From Pseudaminobacter sp047739745 (GTDB lineage Bacteria; Pseudomonadota; Alphaproteobacteria; Rhizobiales; Rhizobiaceae), in NCBI RefSeq assembly GCF_047739745.1, contig NZ_JBLLVA010000018.1, positions 1 through 64,000 of the forward strand: a DNA stretch of 64,000 nt, written 5' to 3'. Position 1 is the stretch's first letter. Every line of letters starts with the position of its first letter. Of the stretch, positions 43,932 to 53,456 are shown piece by piece. Made by a program: the position numbers and the translations under genes. Under the pieces are notes generated by a model. The model searched no databases, was not told where the DNA came from, and saw only the letters and a list, made by a program, of their open reading frames with translations.

Positions 43932-44486
43932 TCACTTCTTCTTCGGCGGGCCTTCGTCATAGCCGGCATAAATGCGAATGTTCTGTTCGGCCGGGGTCGG
44001 GAAGGTCACGGCAGGGTCGTTGAAGACGAATTGTGTGGCAGCGGAGGAGCCTGCGACGGAAATCTGATAGTTGTGCAGCTTGGAGTAGAGCACCTCCTCG
44101 CCTCGCACCGCGACGACGCGGATCGGCATCGTGACATTGCCCTGCGCTCCGGCAGGACCCGGAACGACCTTGCCGGCGACTGCGACATTCAGGGTGATCA
44201 TGCCGTCGGCATGGGTACAACTGCGTGTGACATCGGTAATGGAGGCTTGATAAGCGACTTTGGAAGGATCGTCCTGGCCGCCCTTGGCATAGCTGTTGAA
44301 ATAGGCTGTTCCTTCGCGCAGTGTCACCGGCGGACAATAAGCTCGAAGTTCGCTTTCAAGAACCTTTTCCTGCGTCGCCCCAGCGGGCTTGCCGGCGCCA
44401 CCGGATTGGCAACCGGCAATTGCAAGCGCAAGGCTGGAGACAGTCAAGACCGCACCGAAGCGGCCATTGAGCAAACGAAACGTCAT
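43932..44486 (-). CDS. Hypothetical outer-surface lipoprotein
   Basis: 184 aa. The N-terminus is a hydrophobic signal ending IAGC (lipidated Cys26) followed by a Gly/Lys-rich linker and a beta-rich domain with two further Cys residues (AYCPP, RSCTH) that may form a disulfide. ATG at 44486 chosen over a GTG three codons upstream because GAGGGA lies at suitable distance. No known domain recognised; conserved-looking in composition. Confidence 0.72.
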   Translation of the reverse strand: MTFRLLNGRFGAVLTVSSLALAIAGCQSGGAGKPAGATQEKVLESELRAYCPPVTLREGTAYFNSYAKGGQDDPSKVAYQASITDVTRSCTHADGMITLNVAVAGKVVPGPAGAQGNVTMPIRVVAVRGEEVLYSKLHNYQISVAGSSAATQFVFNDPAVTFPTPAEQNIRIYAGYDEGPPKKK

Positions 44487-44608
44487 ATACGGCACTTCCC
44501 TCTCGCAAAGCTGCTGCTGTATATCAACCCCGCGGCAGAAATGCGACTGACGGGATACAGTTTTTCACGGGACCCTGGGCTGAATGCAGGCTCCCTCACA
44601 ATGAATGG

Positions 44609-46012
44609 ATGACGATGCGCTATGTCAGCACTCGCGGAGAGGCTCCCGCGCTTGGCTTTTCAGATTCGATCCTGGCGGGCCTGGCTCGCGACGGCGGCCT
44701 TTACATTCCGGACGAATGGCCCCGCTTCAGCGCGGACGAAATCCGCGCCATGCGGGGTCTCCCCTACCCCGATCTGGCGATACGCCTGCTGACACCGTAC
44801 CTCGGCAATGAGATCGCAGCGCCGGCCTTCGAGCGCATCGTGCGCGAAGCTTACGCGACCTTCCGCCATGAGGCGGTCTGCCCGCTCGTACAGACCGGTT
44901 CGAACCGTTTCGTACTGGAGCTTTTCCACGGCCCGACGCTTGCCTTCAAGGACGTCGCCATGCAGTTGCTGGCCCGGCTGATGGATCATGTTTTAGCCGA
45001 GCGCGGGCAGCGCGCGACGATCGCCGCCGCTACCTCCGGCGACACCGGGGGCGCGGCTATCGACGCCTTTGCCGGACGCGACCGCACCGACATGTTCGTG
45101 CTGTTTCCGCATGGGCGGGTGTCGCCCGTGCAGCAACGGCAGATGACGACGCCGACCGCCTCGAACGTGCATGCACTCGCCATCGAAGGCAATTTCGACG
45201 ACTGCCAGGGCCTGGTCAAAGACATGTTCAACGACCATGCCTTCCGCGACCGCGTGGCGCTTTCGGGCGTGAATTCGATCAACTGGGCCCGCATCATGGC
45301 CCAAATCGTCTATTATTTCTCGTCTTCACTCTCGCTTGGCGCGCCGGACCGGCCAGTATCGTTTACGGTTCCAACCGGGAATTTCGGCGACATCCTCGCC
45401 GGCTATGCCGCCAAGCGCATGGGCCTGCCGATCGAGCGGCTGGTGATCGCCACCAATGACAACGACATTCTGGCGCGCACTCTGGAGACCGGCGAATACC
45501 GCACCAGCGGCGTCGTCGTCACCACCTCGCCGTCGATGGACATTCAGGTCTCGTCGAATTTCGAGCGCCTTTTGTTCGAGGCCAGCGAGCGCGATGCGGC
45601 CGCGGTGCGCCGCTACATGGCTGGGCTCAAGCAATCCGGCGCGTTTTCCATCGAGCCGCCGGCGCTTGGCCGAATCCGCGAGGAATTCGACGCCGGCCGC
45701 GCCACGATGGACGAAACCGCGCGGACGATCCGCGACACGCTGGCGGCGAGTTCCTATCTGCTCGACCCCCACACCGCCACAGCCATGCACGTCGCCGAAC
45801 GCCATGCGCAGACCGGCGTGCCCATGATCGTTCTGGCGACCGCGCATCCGGCAAAATTCCCGCAAGCGGTCGAAGAAGCCAGCGGCGTGCGGCCGGCTTT
45901 GCCTTCCTGGCTTGCGCAGATCATGGAAAAGGAAGAGAAATACACGGTACTTCCATCCGAATTGAAAATGGTGGAAGATCATGTCGCGCGCCACGCGCGG
46001 GCGACGCGTTAG
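44609..46012 (+). CDS. thrC: Threonine synthase
   Basis: 467-aa PLP enzyme converting O-phosphohomoserine to threonine. The PLP-lysine is Lys114 in FHGPTLAFKDVAMQ; other landmarks are AATSGDTGGAA and VPTGNFGDILAGY. The N-terminus MRYVSTRGEAP is typical of the long threonine synthase group; a second ATG at 44615 is an alternative start. It begins a plus-strand run (thrC, M16 peptidase, GNAT, GGDEF/EAL) with gaps of 3 to 16 bp. thrB lies apart at 53.5-54.4 kb on the other strand. Confidence 0.95.
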   Translation: MTMRYVSTRGEAPALGFSDSILAGLARDGGLYIPDEWPRFSADEIRAMRGLPYPDLAIRLLTPYLGNEIAAPAFERIVREAYATFRHEAVCPLVQTGSNRFVLELFHGPTLAFKDVAMQLLARLMDHVLAERGQRATIAAATSGDTGGAAIDAFAGRDRTDMFVLFPHGRVSPVQQRQMTTPTASNVHALAIEGNFDDCQGLVKDMFNDHAFRDRVALSGVNSINWARIMAQIVYYFSSSLSLGAPDRPVSFTVPTGNFGDILAGYAAKRMGLPIERLVIATNDNDILARTLETGEYRTSGVVVTTSPSMDIQVSSNFERLLFEASERDAAAVRRYMAGLKQSGAFSIEPPALGRIREEFDAGRATMDETARTIRDTLAASSYLLDPHTATAMHVAERHAQTGVPMIVLATAHPAKFPQAVEEASGVRPALPSWLAQIMEKEEKYTVLPSELKMVEDHVARHARATR

Positions 46013-46026
46013 GGAGTAGTATCTAT

Positions 46027-47319
46027 ATGGGTGTTGAGGTAAGCCGTCTGTCGAACGGCCTGACGGTCGCCACCGAAACCCTTCCAAGTATCGAATCCGT
46101 CGCATTGGGTGTCTGGGTCAAATCCGGCGCACGCAACGAGCGCGACGACGAACATGGAATGGCCCATCTTCTCGAGCACATGGCGTTCAAGGGTACAAGC
46201 ACCCGCAGTGCCTTCGACATAGCCTCGGAAATCGAGAATGTCGGGGGCGAAATCAACGCCGCCACCAGCGTCGAGACGACCTCGTTCTACGCGCGCGTGC
46301 TTGCCGACGATGTGCCGCTGGCGATGGACCTGCTTTCCGACATCCTGACCGACTCCACCTTCGATCCGGAGGAGCTGGAGCGCGAGCAGAACGTCATCCT
46401 TCAGGAAATCGGCGCCGCCCACGACACGCCCGATGATGTCGTGTTCGACCATTTCACCGAGACGGCTTTCCGCCACCAGACGATCGGGCGCTCGATCCTG
46501 GGCACCGCTGAGACCGTCAAATCATTCACGTCGAAACAGCTCCATGCCTTCATGGAGCGGCAATATGGCGCCGACCAGATGGTGGTGGTGGCCGCCGGCG
46601 ACATAAAGCACGATGCGTTCGTGCGCGATGTCGAAAAACGGCTCGGGCATTTCCGCGCCAAATCCGAAAACGTCGTGCCGCAATATGCCCAATATGTCGG
46701 CGGCGAATTCCGCGAGCACCGCGATCTTCAGGATGCGCAGATTGTGCTCGGATTCGAGGGTCGCGCGTATCATGTGCGCGATTTCTACGCCTCGCAGGTG
46801 CTCTCGATGATCCTCGGCGGCGGCATGTCCTCGCGCCTCTTCCAGGAGGTGCGTGAAAAGCGCGGCCTTTGCTATTCCGTCTATGCGTTCCACTGGGGCT
46901 TTTCGGACACCGGCATTTTCGGCGTTCATGCCGCGACCGGACAGGGCGATATCGACAAGCTGATTTCCGTCATCATCAACGAACTGGAGCGGGCGGGACA
47001 AAACATCTCGCAAGAGGAACTGAACCGCGCGCGGGCACAATATCGCGCCGGGCTCATCATGTCGGGCGAAAGCGCATCGAGCCGCGCCTCGCAGATCGCC
47101 CGCCAGCTTCTGCTTTTCGGACGGCCGGTTCCGAAGGAAGAATTGGTGGAGCGGCTTTCGGCGTTGACGGTCGATCGCCTGACCGATCTTTCCTCTCGCC
47201 TGTTCTCGACCAAGCCGACCGTCACCGCGGTCGGACCGGTGGGCACGCTTCCCTCCTATGAGGCAATCCGCGACGCGCTGCCGCGCGCCGATAACGGCCT
47301 GAACAAACTGGCCGTTTGA
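46027..47319 (+). CDS. M16-family zinc peptidase (processing-peptidase-like)
   Basis: 430 aa, homologous to the beta subunit of the mitochondrial processing peptidase. The inverted zinc motif HLLEH (His47, Glu50, His51) and the downstream Glu in ENVGGEINAATSVETT are intact, so it should be active. The C-terminal half has the glycine-rich SMILGGGMSSRLFQEVREKRGLCYS. Alphaproteobacterial members are peptidases of uncertain substrate. The ATG lies behind GGGAG, 14 bp after thrC. Confidence 0.92.
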   Translation: MGVEVSRLSNGLTVATETLPSIESVALGVWVKSGARNERDDEHGMAHLLEHMAFKGTSTRSAFDIASEIENVGGEINAATSVETTSFYARVLADDVPLAMDLLSDILTDSTFDPEELEREQNVILQEIGAAHDTPDDVVFDHFTETAFRHQTIGRSILGTAETVKSFTSKQLHAFMERQYGADQMVVVAAGDIKHDAFVRDVEKRLGHFRAKSENVVPQYAQYVGGEFREHRDLQDAQIVLGFEGRAYHVRDFYASQVLSMILGGGMSSRLFQEVREKRGLCYSVYAFHWGFSDTGIFGVHAATGQGDIDKLISVIINELERAGQNISQEELNRARAQYRAGLIMSGESASSRASQIARQLLLFGRPVPKEELVERLSALTVDRLTDLSSRLFSTKPTVTAVGPVGTLPSYEAIRDALPRADNGLNKLAV

Positions 47320-47335
47320 GCCCGCGTCACAGGCG

Positions 47336-47932
47336 ATGTTTGCATTACCGTTCTTCCGCCGCGACTCTCCGGCGCTGAAAGGTGATCGCATTACGCTGAG
47401 GCTGCCTGAATCGCGCGATTATCGGGAATGGGCGGCACTGCGAGCTGAAAGCCGGACCTTCCTGGAACCGTGGGAGCCGAAATGGGCAGCGGACGAGCTG
47501 GGGCGGCCGGCGTGGCGCGCACGGCTGATGCGCTACCGCGAGGACTATGCCAATGGCAGCTCCATCGCATTCTTCATATTCGAGAATGCATCTGGCAGGC
47601 TCGTCGGCGGCATCACCATCGGCAATATCCGCCATGGCGTGGCGCAGAGCGGGCAGATCGGATACTGGATAGGCGAGCGTTTCGCCGGCCGCGGGTTCAT
47701 GCGCGAAGCGCTGGTGCTGATCTCGCACTATGCGTTCGATACGCTAAGGTTGCACCGGATCGAGGCTGCCTGTATTCCCGACAATGCGCGTTCTATCCGC
47801 GTGCTTGAAAAAGCCGGATTTCAACGCGAAGGACTGTTGCGATCCTATCTGAGGATCGCCGGAACCTGGCAGGACCACTACCTTTACGCCCTGATCGCGG
47901 AGGATCGGCGGGGCGTCACGACAAAGGGCTGA
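47336..47932 (+). CDS. GNAT acetyltransferase (RimJ/RimL type)
   Basis: 198 aa GNAT fold; acetyl-CoA binding is shown by QIGYWIGERFAGRGFMREAL, followed by the RimJ-type LRLHRIEAACIPDNARSIRVLEKAGFQREG. Such enzymes acetylate N-terminal residues of ribosomal or other proteins, though target prediction is unreliable. Begins 16 bp after the peptidase gene; stop is 3 bp before the GGDEF/EAL gene. Confidence 0.9.
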   Translation: MFALPFFRRDSPALKGDRITLRLPESRDYREWAALRAESRTFLEPWEPKWAADELGRPAWRARLMRYREDYANGSSIAFFIFENASGRLVGGITIGNIRHGVAQSGQIGYWIGERFAGRGFMREALVLISHYAFDTLRLHRIEAACIPDNARSIRVLEKAGFQREGLLRSYLRIAGTWQDHYLYALIAEDRRGVTTKG

Positions 47933-47935
47933 TTA

Positions 47936-50824
47936 TTGGCGTATTTCATTTCGATCGAGCGCCTGTTGGCCTTCGCTCTCGCGGCTATCCTCAGCCTGTG
48001 CACCCTCTCGTCGGCATTCGCCATCGAGCCGATCAAGATCGCGCGCGACGACGTGGCGCTGGATCTTTCCGGCGCGGTCGAGATCTATCGCAACCAGGGC
48101 GAAAACTTCCAGGTCTCAACGGCGCCCGGTCCCGACGGAATCGTGCGGCGCATCGAGGTGGAAGCCAATGATGCGCGCTCCACCGGCGACTGGGCGGTGT
48201 TCGCGCTGGCCAACACCACCGAACAGCAGATCGACCGGCTGATCGTCGCCCCCCATTTCCGTCTGGTGAACTCCGGCCTCTTCTGGCCCGATCTGGGCTC
48301 GAGCCGCATCGCGGCCATCACGCCGAGCGAAGGCTTCGCCCTCGACCGTCAGGCCAGTTCCGACGCCGACGTCTTTCTGGTGACGCTGAATCCCGGTTCC
48401 GTCGTCACCTTCATCGCGGAACTCGCCTCGCCAAAACTGCCGCAGGTCTATCTGTGGGACCCCGAGCCCTACAAGGACTCAGTCAATTCCTATACGCTTT
48501 ACCGGGGCATCGTGCTCGGCATCTCCGGCCTTCTGGCGCTGTTCCTGACCATCCTGTTCGTCGTCAAGGGCACATCGATGTTTCCGGCGACCGCAGCGCT
48601 GTCATGGGCCGTCCTTGCCTATATCTGCGTGGATTTCGGCTTCCTCAACAAGTTGATCGAGATTTCGCCCGGCAACGAGCAGATATGGCGAGCAGGCGCC
48701 GAGGTGGCGTTGGCGGCGACGCTGGTGATGTTCCTGTTTGCCTATCTCAATCTCAATCGATGGCATGGCAATTTCAGCTATGGCGCATCGGTGTGGATCT
48801 TCGGCCTGCTGCTGATCGCCGGCGTCGCCGTCTTCGATCCGGCTGTTGCCGCCGGCATTGCGCGGTTCTCCTTCGCCGCCACCGCCGTCGCCGGTCTCGG
48901 GCTCGTCATATTCCTTGGCATTCGCCGCTATGACCGCGCAATCATGCTGATACCCAGTTGGGCGATGGTGCTGCTCTGGCTCTGCGGCTCCTGGATGGCC
49001 GTCACCGGCATGGTGGACAACGACATCGTCCAGCCGGCGCTCGGCGGCGGTCTCGTGCTGATCGTGCTCCTGATCGGCTTCACCATCATGCAGCACGCCT
49101 TTGCGGGCGGTGCGCTGCATCAGGGCCTGTTCAGCGATCTGGAGCGCCGGGCGCTGGCGGTCGCCGGTTCCGGCGATACCGTGTGGGATTGGGACGTGAT
49201 GCGCGACCGGGTCGTCACCCGCCCCGACGTCAGCCTGCAGCTTGGTCTGGAGCCTGGCAGTCTGGGCGGCCCGGCTCGCAACTGGCTGCCGGTGCTTCAC
49301 GCCGACGATCGCGACAATTTCCGCACCACGCTTGACGTTATCCTCGAACATCGGCGTGGGCGGGTGACGCAGAATTTCCGCCTGCGCGGCGCGGACGGCC
49401 ACTATCACTGGTTCCTGCTGCGGGCGCGCCCTGTCATCGGCTCGGATGGCGAGGTGATGCGTTGCGTGGGCACTCTCATCGACGTGACCGAGCAGAAGAA
49501 GTCCGAGGAGCGCCTGCTTCACGATGCCGTGCACGACAATCTGACCGGTCTGCCCAACCGCGAATTGTTCATAAACCGTCTGGAGGCGATCATCTCGATC
49601 GCCAAGACCGAGGACAAGGTGCGGCCGACGGTATTCGTCATCGATATCGACCGCTTCAAGCACGTCAACGACAGCCTTGGTATTTCGGCCGGCGACACCA
49701 TCCTCCTGACCATCGCGCGGCGTCTGCATCGCCTGCTGAAGCCGAAGGATTCCCTCTCGCGCCTTGCCGGCGACGAGTTCGCGCTGATGCTGCTGTCCGA
49801 ACAGGACCCCGCCAGCATCGCGGCCGTGGCCGATGCGATCAAACAGGCGATCTGCTCGCCGATCACATTCGCCAGGCGCGAAATCGTGCTCACAGCTTCC
49901 ATCGGCCTGATTACCTGGACGGCCGCCCACACCTCCGCCGAAGACGCCGTCAAGGACGCCGAACTGGCAATGCATCAGGCAAAGCGGTTCGGCGGCGACC
50001 GTATCGAGCCGTTCCGGCCTGCCTTCCGTTCGGTGGGCACCGACAGGCTGCAATTCGAATCGGATCTGCGCCGCGCAATTGAGCGCAAGGAATTCTCGCT
50101 CGCCTACCAGCCCATCGTGCGCCTGGAAGACAGGAGCGTAGCCGGCTTCGAGGCGCTTCTGCGCTGGGACCATCCGCGTCGCGGGCCGATACCGCCGTCG
50201 GACTTCATTCCGATCGCGGAAAGTTGCGGGCTGATCGTCCAGCTCGGCCTGTTCGCCATGCAGCGCGCCGCCGAAGACCTGGCAAGCTGGCAAAAGCAGA
50301 TCAGCGACGCGCCGCTTTCGGTCTCGGTCAACCTCTCAAGCCGCCAGCTTATCCGCCGCGATCTGGTCAACGACGTCCGCTCGGTCGTGGCAAGGGCCAA
50401 TCTGAAGGCGCGCTGCTTCCGGCTGGAGCTCACCGAATCTCTGGTGATGGACAATCCCGAGCAGACCGCTCATGTGCTGGCCAAACTCAAGCAGTTGGGC
50501 ATCGGCCTGTCGCTCGACGATTTCGGCACCGGCTATTCGTCCCTGTCATATCTCACGCGCTTTCCCTTCGACACGATCAAGATCGACAAGAGCTTCGTCG
50601 ACGACGCCTCGCCGAAGCGCGCTGTTCTGCTGAAATCCATGATCAACATGGCGCATGAACTCGGCATGTCGGTCGTAGCCGAGGGCGTGTCCGATGAAAG
50701 CGATGCGCTTCAGTTGCGCCAGATGGGCTGCGAATATGTGCAGAGCTTCATGTTCGGCACGCCGATCCCCGGCGATCAGGTGCTCAAACTGCTGAAGGAG
50801 CAGTACCCGCTCGCTCAGGCGTGA
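47936..50824 (+). CDS. Membrane GGDEF/EAL cyclic-di-GMP enzyme with periplasmic sensor
   Basis: 962 aa. A signal peptide (1-29) leads to a periplasmic beta-rich region (to about 185), seven or eight hydrophobic helices (about 187-395, resembling 7TMR-DISM receptors), a PAS domain (about 410-520), a GGDEF domain whose active site reads AGDEF (611-615) and an EAL domain with EALLRW at 739-744, a Glu in ELTESLVMDN, and DDFGTGYSS. EAL residues look intact; the AGDEF change from GGDEF is tolerated in some active cyclases. The terminal motif is QSFMFG rather than QGYxF. The start is a TTG with AAAGGG seven bases upstream. It overlaps yqgE by 10 bp at the 3' end. Confidence 0.92.
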   Translation: MAYFISIERLLAFALAAILSLCTLSSAFAIEPIKIARDDVALDLSGAVEIYRNQGENFQVSTAPGPDGIVRRIEVEANDARSTGDWAVFALANTTEQQIDRLIVAPHFRLVNSGLFWPDLGSSRIAAITPSEGFALDRQASSDADVFLVTLNPGSVVTFIAELASPKLPQVYLWDPEPYKDSVNSYTLYRGIVLGISGLLALFLTILFVVKGTSMFPATAALSWAVLAYICVDFGFLNKLIEISPGNEQIWRAGAEVALAATLVMFLFAYLNLNRWHGNFSYGASVWIFGLLLIAGVAVFDPAVAAGIARFSFAATAVAGLGLVIFLGIRRYDRAIMLIPSWAMVLLWLCGSWMAVTGMVDNDIVQPALGGGLVLIVLLIGFTIMQHAFAGGALHQGLFSDLERRALAVAGSGDTVWDWDVMRDRVVTRPDVSLQLGLEPGSLGGPARNWLPVLHADDRDNFRTTLDVILEHRRGRVTQNFRLRGADGHYHWFLLRARPVIGSDGEVMRCVGTLIDVTEQKKSEERLLHDAVHDNLTGLPNRELFINRLEAIISIAKTEDKVRPTVFVIDIDRFKHVNDSLGISAGDTILLTIARRLHRLLKPKDSLSRLAGDEFALMLLSEQDPASIAAVADAIKQAICSPITFARREIVLTASIGLITWTAAHTSAEDAVKDAELAMHQAKRFGGDRIEPFRPAFRSVGTDRLQFESDLRRAIERKEFSLAYQPIVRLEDRSVAGFEALLRWDHPRRGPIPPSDFIPIAESCGLIVQLGLFAMQRAAEDLASWQKQISDAPLSVSVNLSSRQLIRRDLVNDVRSVVARANLKARCFRLELTESLVMDNPEQTAHVLAKLKQLGIGLSLDDFGTGYSSLSYLTRFPFDTIKIDKSFVDDASPKRAVLLKSMINMAHELGMSVVAEGVSDESDALQLRQMGCEYVQSFMFGTPIPGDQVLKLLKEQYPLAQA

Positions 50825-51423
50825 CCGGCATCCTGGCTGAGATGAGCGAGATTGACGCCGATGGAGGCGAGTATCCGATCGTATTTCCGCTCGATATCGC
50901 CGTCGAAAAGCAGGTCGGGCTTCGCCGGACAGGTCAGCCATCCGTTCTGCGCGATCTCGCTTTCGAGCTGGCCTGCCCCCCAGCCCGCATAGCCCAGCGC
51001 CATCAGCGCATGGCGGGGCCCACGTCCGGCGGAGATCGCCCGCAATATATCCACTGTCGCGGTCAGGCAGATTTCGTTCGAGACCGGCAGCGAGGATTCA
51101 ACCGTATAGTCGTCGGTGTGAAGCACAAAGCCGCGGCTGCGGTCCACCGGGCCGCCGTTGCGCACGACGAAATCGCGTGCCGACGCAGGCAGCCGGATCG
51201 CCTCCTGCTCGTCCAGAATGCCAAGCTGAACCAAAAGATCGGGAAACAGGACCTGCTGTGACTGGTTGATGATCAGGCCCATCGCCCCTTCATCGCTGTG
51301 GGCGCACACATAAATGACCGCCCGCGCGAACCGGTCGTCCTTCATGCCCGGCATGGCAATCAGGAACTGGTCGTCGAGAAATCCGCGCGCGGCGGCGGAC
51401 TTTTTCTGGCGCAAAAGGTCCAT
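50815..51423 (-). CDS. UPF0301 (YqgE/AlgH) family protein
   Basis: 202 aa, the family's usual size. Landmarks are the N-terminal FLIAMPGMKDDRFARAVIYVCAHSDEGAMGLIIN and the central NGGPVDRSRGFVLHTDDY, then GYAGWGAGQLESEI. Function remains unclear; AlgH was linked to alginate regulation in Pseudomonas. Convergent with the GGDEF/EAL gene with 10-bp overlap of coding ends. Confidence 0.93.
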   Translation of the reverse strand: MDLLRQKKSAAARGFLDDQFLIAMPGMKDDRFARAVIYVCAHSDEGAMGLIINQSQQVLFPDLLVQLGILDEQEAIRLPASARDFVVRNGGPVDRSRGFVLHTDDYTVESSLPVSNEICLTATVDILRAISAGRGPRHALMALGYAGWGAGQLESEIAQNGWLTCPAKPDLLFDGDIERKYDRILASIGVNLAHLSQDAGHA

Positions 51424-51570
51424 ATGTGGAGCGTAACGCGTTTTTTGTACGCTTTAAAGCCACGCTTTGGTGAAATTGATGCAATCTGAGCGCGCCGCTT
51501 TCACGAGAAAATGATGCTATCCGGATATCAACACGGTTGCGAAATGGCGCAGGAGCAATCAAATCGAGCC

Positions 51571-52377
51571 ATGATACGCCTTGCAACCATCGTTTCCTGC
51601 CTTGCCAGCCTTATTTGTGTCACCGGCCCGGCTTTCGCCGCCTCCACCGACTGGGTCGAAACAGAAGGCGGGCGGCTGCGACTGGTGACCGCAGGCGCGC
51701 CGGATGAGCAGGGTCGGCTGATCGGTGCTCTCGACATCGAGCTCAAGCCCGGCTGGAAGACCTATTGGCGCGATCCGGGCGACGCCGGTGTTCCGCCTAC
51801 TATCGAAATCACCGCAAGCACCAATATTGCCCGAGCGGATTTCGAGTTCCCCGCCCCGCAACGTCAGGATGACGGCTATTCGAAATGGGCGGGCTATGCC
51901 CAACCGATTGCGCTGCCAGTGACGTTTCAACTCGCTTCGCCACAGGAACCGGCGTTGATCAAGGCGGAAATCTTCCTGGGCATCTGCCAGTCCATCTGCA
52001 TTCCCGTGAGCGCGAGGCTGACGCTCGATCCGGCGAACGATCCGACCAGCGCTGAAGATGCAGAACTGGTTTCAGCGGCGGTCAAGGCGCTGCCTGAAGC
52101 CGCTAGGGCGGATTTCGGCGCCGTTCTTGTCGAGAAAGGTGAAGACAGGCTGATGGTCGAGGCGAAATTCACTGGCGATCCGAATTCGGCGGATTTCTTC
52201 ATCGCCGGCATCGACGGTTATTCGTTCGCGACGCCCGAACGGCTGAGCAAGGACGGCAAGACGCTGTTTTCCGTGGAGATCCTGAACCGCCCGACCGATG
52301 TTCCCGCAGGCGACGGCATTCCCTACACGCTGGTTACGCCGGCTGGCGCCGTAAGTGGAACGTTGCCTTACATGTGA
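51571..52377 (+). CDS. Stand-alone DsbD N-terminal-domain protein (periplasmic)
   Basis: 268 aa. After a signal peptide ending AFAAS, the whole protein is the DsbD alpha-type immunoglobulin-like domain: GWKTYWRDPGDAGVPP and the redox-type cysteine pair in GICQSICIPVSA. It lacks the transmembrane and thioredoxin domains of full DsbD, so it may receive electrons from CcdA/ScsB-type partners encoded elsewhere. In-frame ATGs at 51511 and 51544 would extend it; 51571 gives the most standard signal peptide. It precedes a peroxiredoxin gene on the same strand by 83 bp. Confidence 0.82.
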   Translation: MIRLATIVSCLASLICVTGPAFAASTDWVETEGGRLRLVTAGAPDEQGRLIGALDIELKPGWKTYWRDPGDAGVPPTIEITASTNIARADFEFPAPQRQDDGYSKWAGYAQPIALPVTFQLASPQEPALIKAEIFLGICQSICIPVSARLTLDPANDPTSAEDAELVSAAVKALPEAARADFGAVLVEKGEDRLMVEAKFTGDPNSADFFIAGIDGYSFATPERLSKDGKTLFSVEILNRPTDVPAGDGIPYTLVTPAGAVSGTLPYM

Positions 52378-52460
52378 AAGGCAATCTGCCCTGCCTGTTG
52401 CCCTTGCCGTGGTGAACCGGTACCCCACCTTTGCCCAAATGCAATTGATTGAGGTGTAGA

Positions 52461-52946
52461 ATGACGATTTCCGTTGGTGAGCGACTGCCCGATGCGACCT
52501 TCAAGACCATGACAGCGGACGGCGCCAAAGCCGTCGACACGGCCGAGATATTTTCGGGCAGGAAGGTGGTGCTTTTCGGCGTGCCCGGCGCCTTCACCCC
52601 GACATGCAGCAACAACCATCTGCCCGGCTTTCTCGAAAACCGTGACGCAATCCTGGCGCGCGGCGTCGACACGATCGCCGTTGTGGCGGTCAACGACCAT
52701 TTCGTCATGGGCGCATGGGAAAAGTTCACCGGCGGCGAAGGAAAGCTGCTCTACCTGGCAGACGGCAATGGTGATTTCGTCCGCGCTGCCGGCCTCGAAG
52801 CCGATCTCAGTGGCGGCGGTCTCGGGCTGCGCTCCAAGCGATTCTCGATGATCGTCGACGACGGCAAGGTCACAGCGCTGAACATAGAGGATGCACCCGG
52901 ACAGGCTGTGGAATCGGGTGCCGCAAGACTCCTGGAACAGCTCTGA
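52461..52946 (+). CDS. Peroxiredoxin (Prx5/hybrid type)
   Basis: 161-aa thiol peroxidase. Peroxidatic Cys49 lies in PGAFTPTCSNNHLP; Thr and Arg partners of the active site are present (Arg in LGLRSKRFS). It has no second obvious resolving Cys, as in 1-Cys or glutathione/thioredoxin-dependent Prx5 proteins. The ATG follows GAGGTG. Three bases separate it from convergent rnhA. Confidence 0.93.
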   Translation: MTISVGERLPDATFKTMTADGAKAVDTAEIFSGRKVVLFGVPGAFTPTCSNNHLPGFLENRDAILARGVDTIAVVAVNDHFVMGAWEKFTGGEGKLLYLADGNGDFVRAAGLEADLSGGGLGLRSKRFSMIVDDGKVTALNIEDAPGQAVESGAARLLEQL

Positions 52947-52949
52947 CGA

Positions 52950-53456
52950 CTATCTGCCTGACCAGACCTTCTTCGTCCGGCTTTTTTCAGCCATGGGCGC
53001 GGCCGCTGCGGGTCGCGCCGGTTTGAAGGGCGCCATGCCCATGCGCGCAAGCTCGTCGGCCCGCTCATTTTCGGGATGGCCGTTGTGGCCTTTCACCCAA
53101 TGCCAGGTGATGTCATGGCGCTTGCGCGCCTCATCGAGTGCCTGCCACAGCTCAGCGTTTTTCACCGGTTTCTTGGCTGCCGTCTTCCAGCCATTGCGCT
53201 TCCAGCCCTCGATCCAGCCGTTGATGCCGTCCTTGACGTAGTTGCTGTCGGTGTAGAGATCGACCGCGCAAGGCCGCTTCAACGCGTTCAAGGCTTCGAT
53301 TGCCGCGGTCAGTTCCATGCGGTTGTTGGTGGTTTCCGCTTCGCCGCCCGACAGTTCCTTGGTTACGCCGTTGAAGCGCAATATCGCACCCCATCCCCCC
53401 GGGCCTGGATTGCCCGAACATGCGCCGTCGGTGAAAACCTCGACCGTCTTCGTCAT
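52950..53456 (-). CDS. rnhA: Ribonuclease HI
   Basis: 168 aa. Degrades the RNA strand of RNA-DNA hybrids. Catalytic Asp10, Glu48, Asp70, His124 and Asp134 all fall at the E. coli positions. A basic/Pro-Ala tail (about 145-168) extends past the core. Start overlaps the thrB stop (ATGA), so it is translationally coupled. Confidence 0.96.
   Translation of the reverse strand: MTKTVEVFTDGACSGNPGPGGWGAILRFNGVTKELSGGEAETTNNRMELTAAIEALNALKRPCAVDLYTDSNYVKDGINGWIEGWKRNGWKTAAKKPVKNAELWQALDEARKRHDITWHWVKGHNGHPENERADELARMGMAPFKPARPAAAAPMAEKSRTKKVWSGR

Noticed and set aside
48602..50293. 563-codon minus-strand frame opposite the GGDEF/EAL gene
   Set aside because: Antisense shadow over a multidomain protein with clear motifs.
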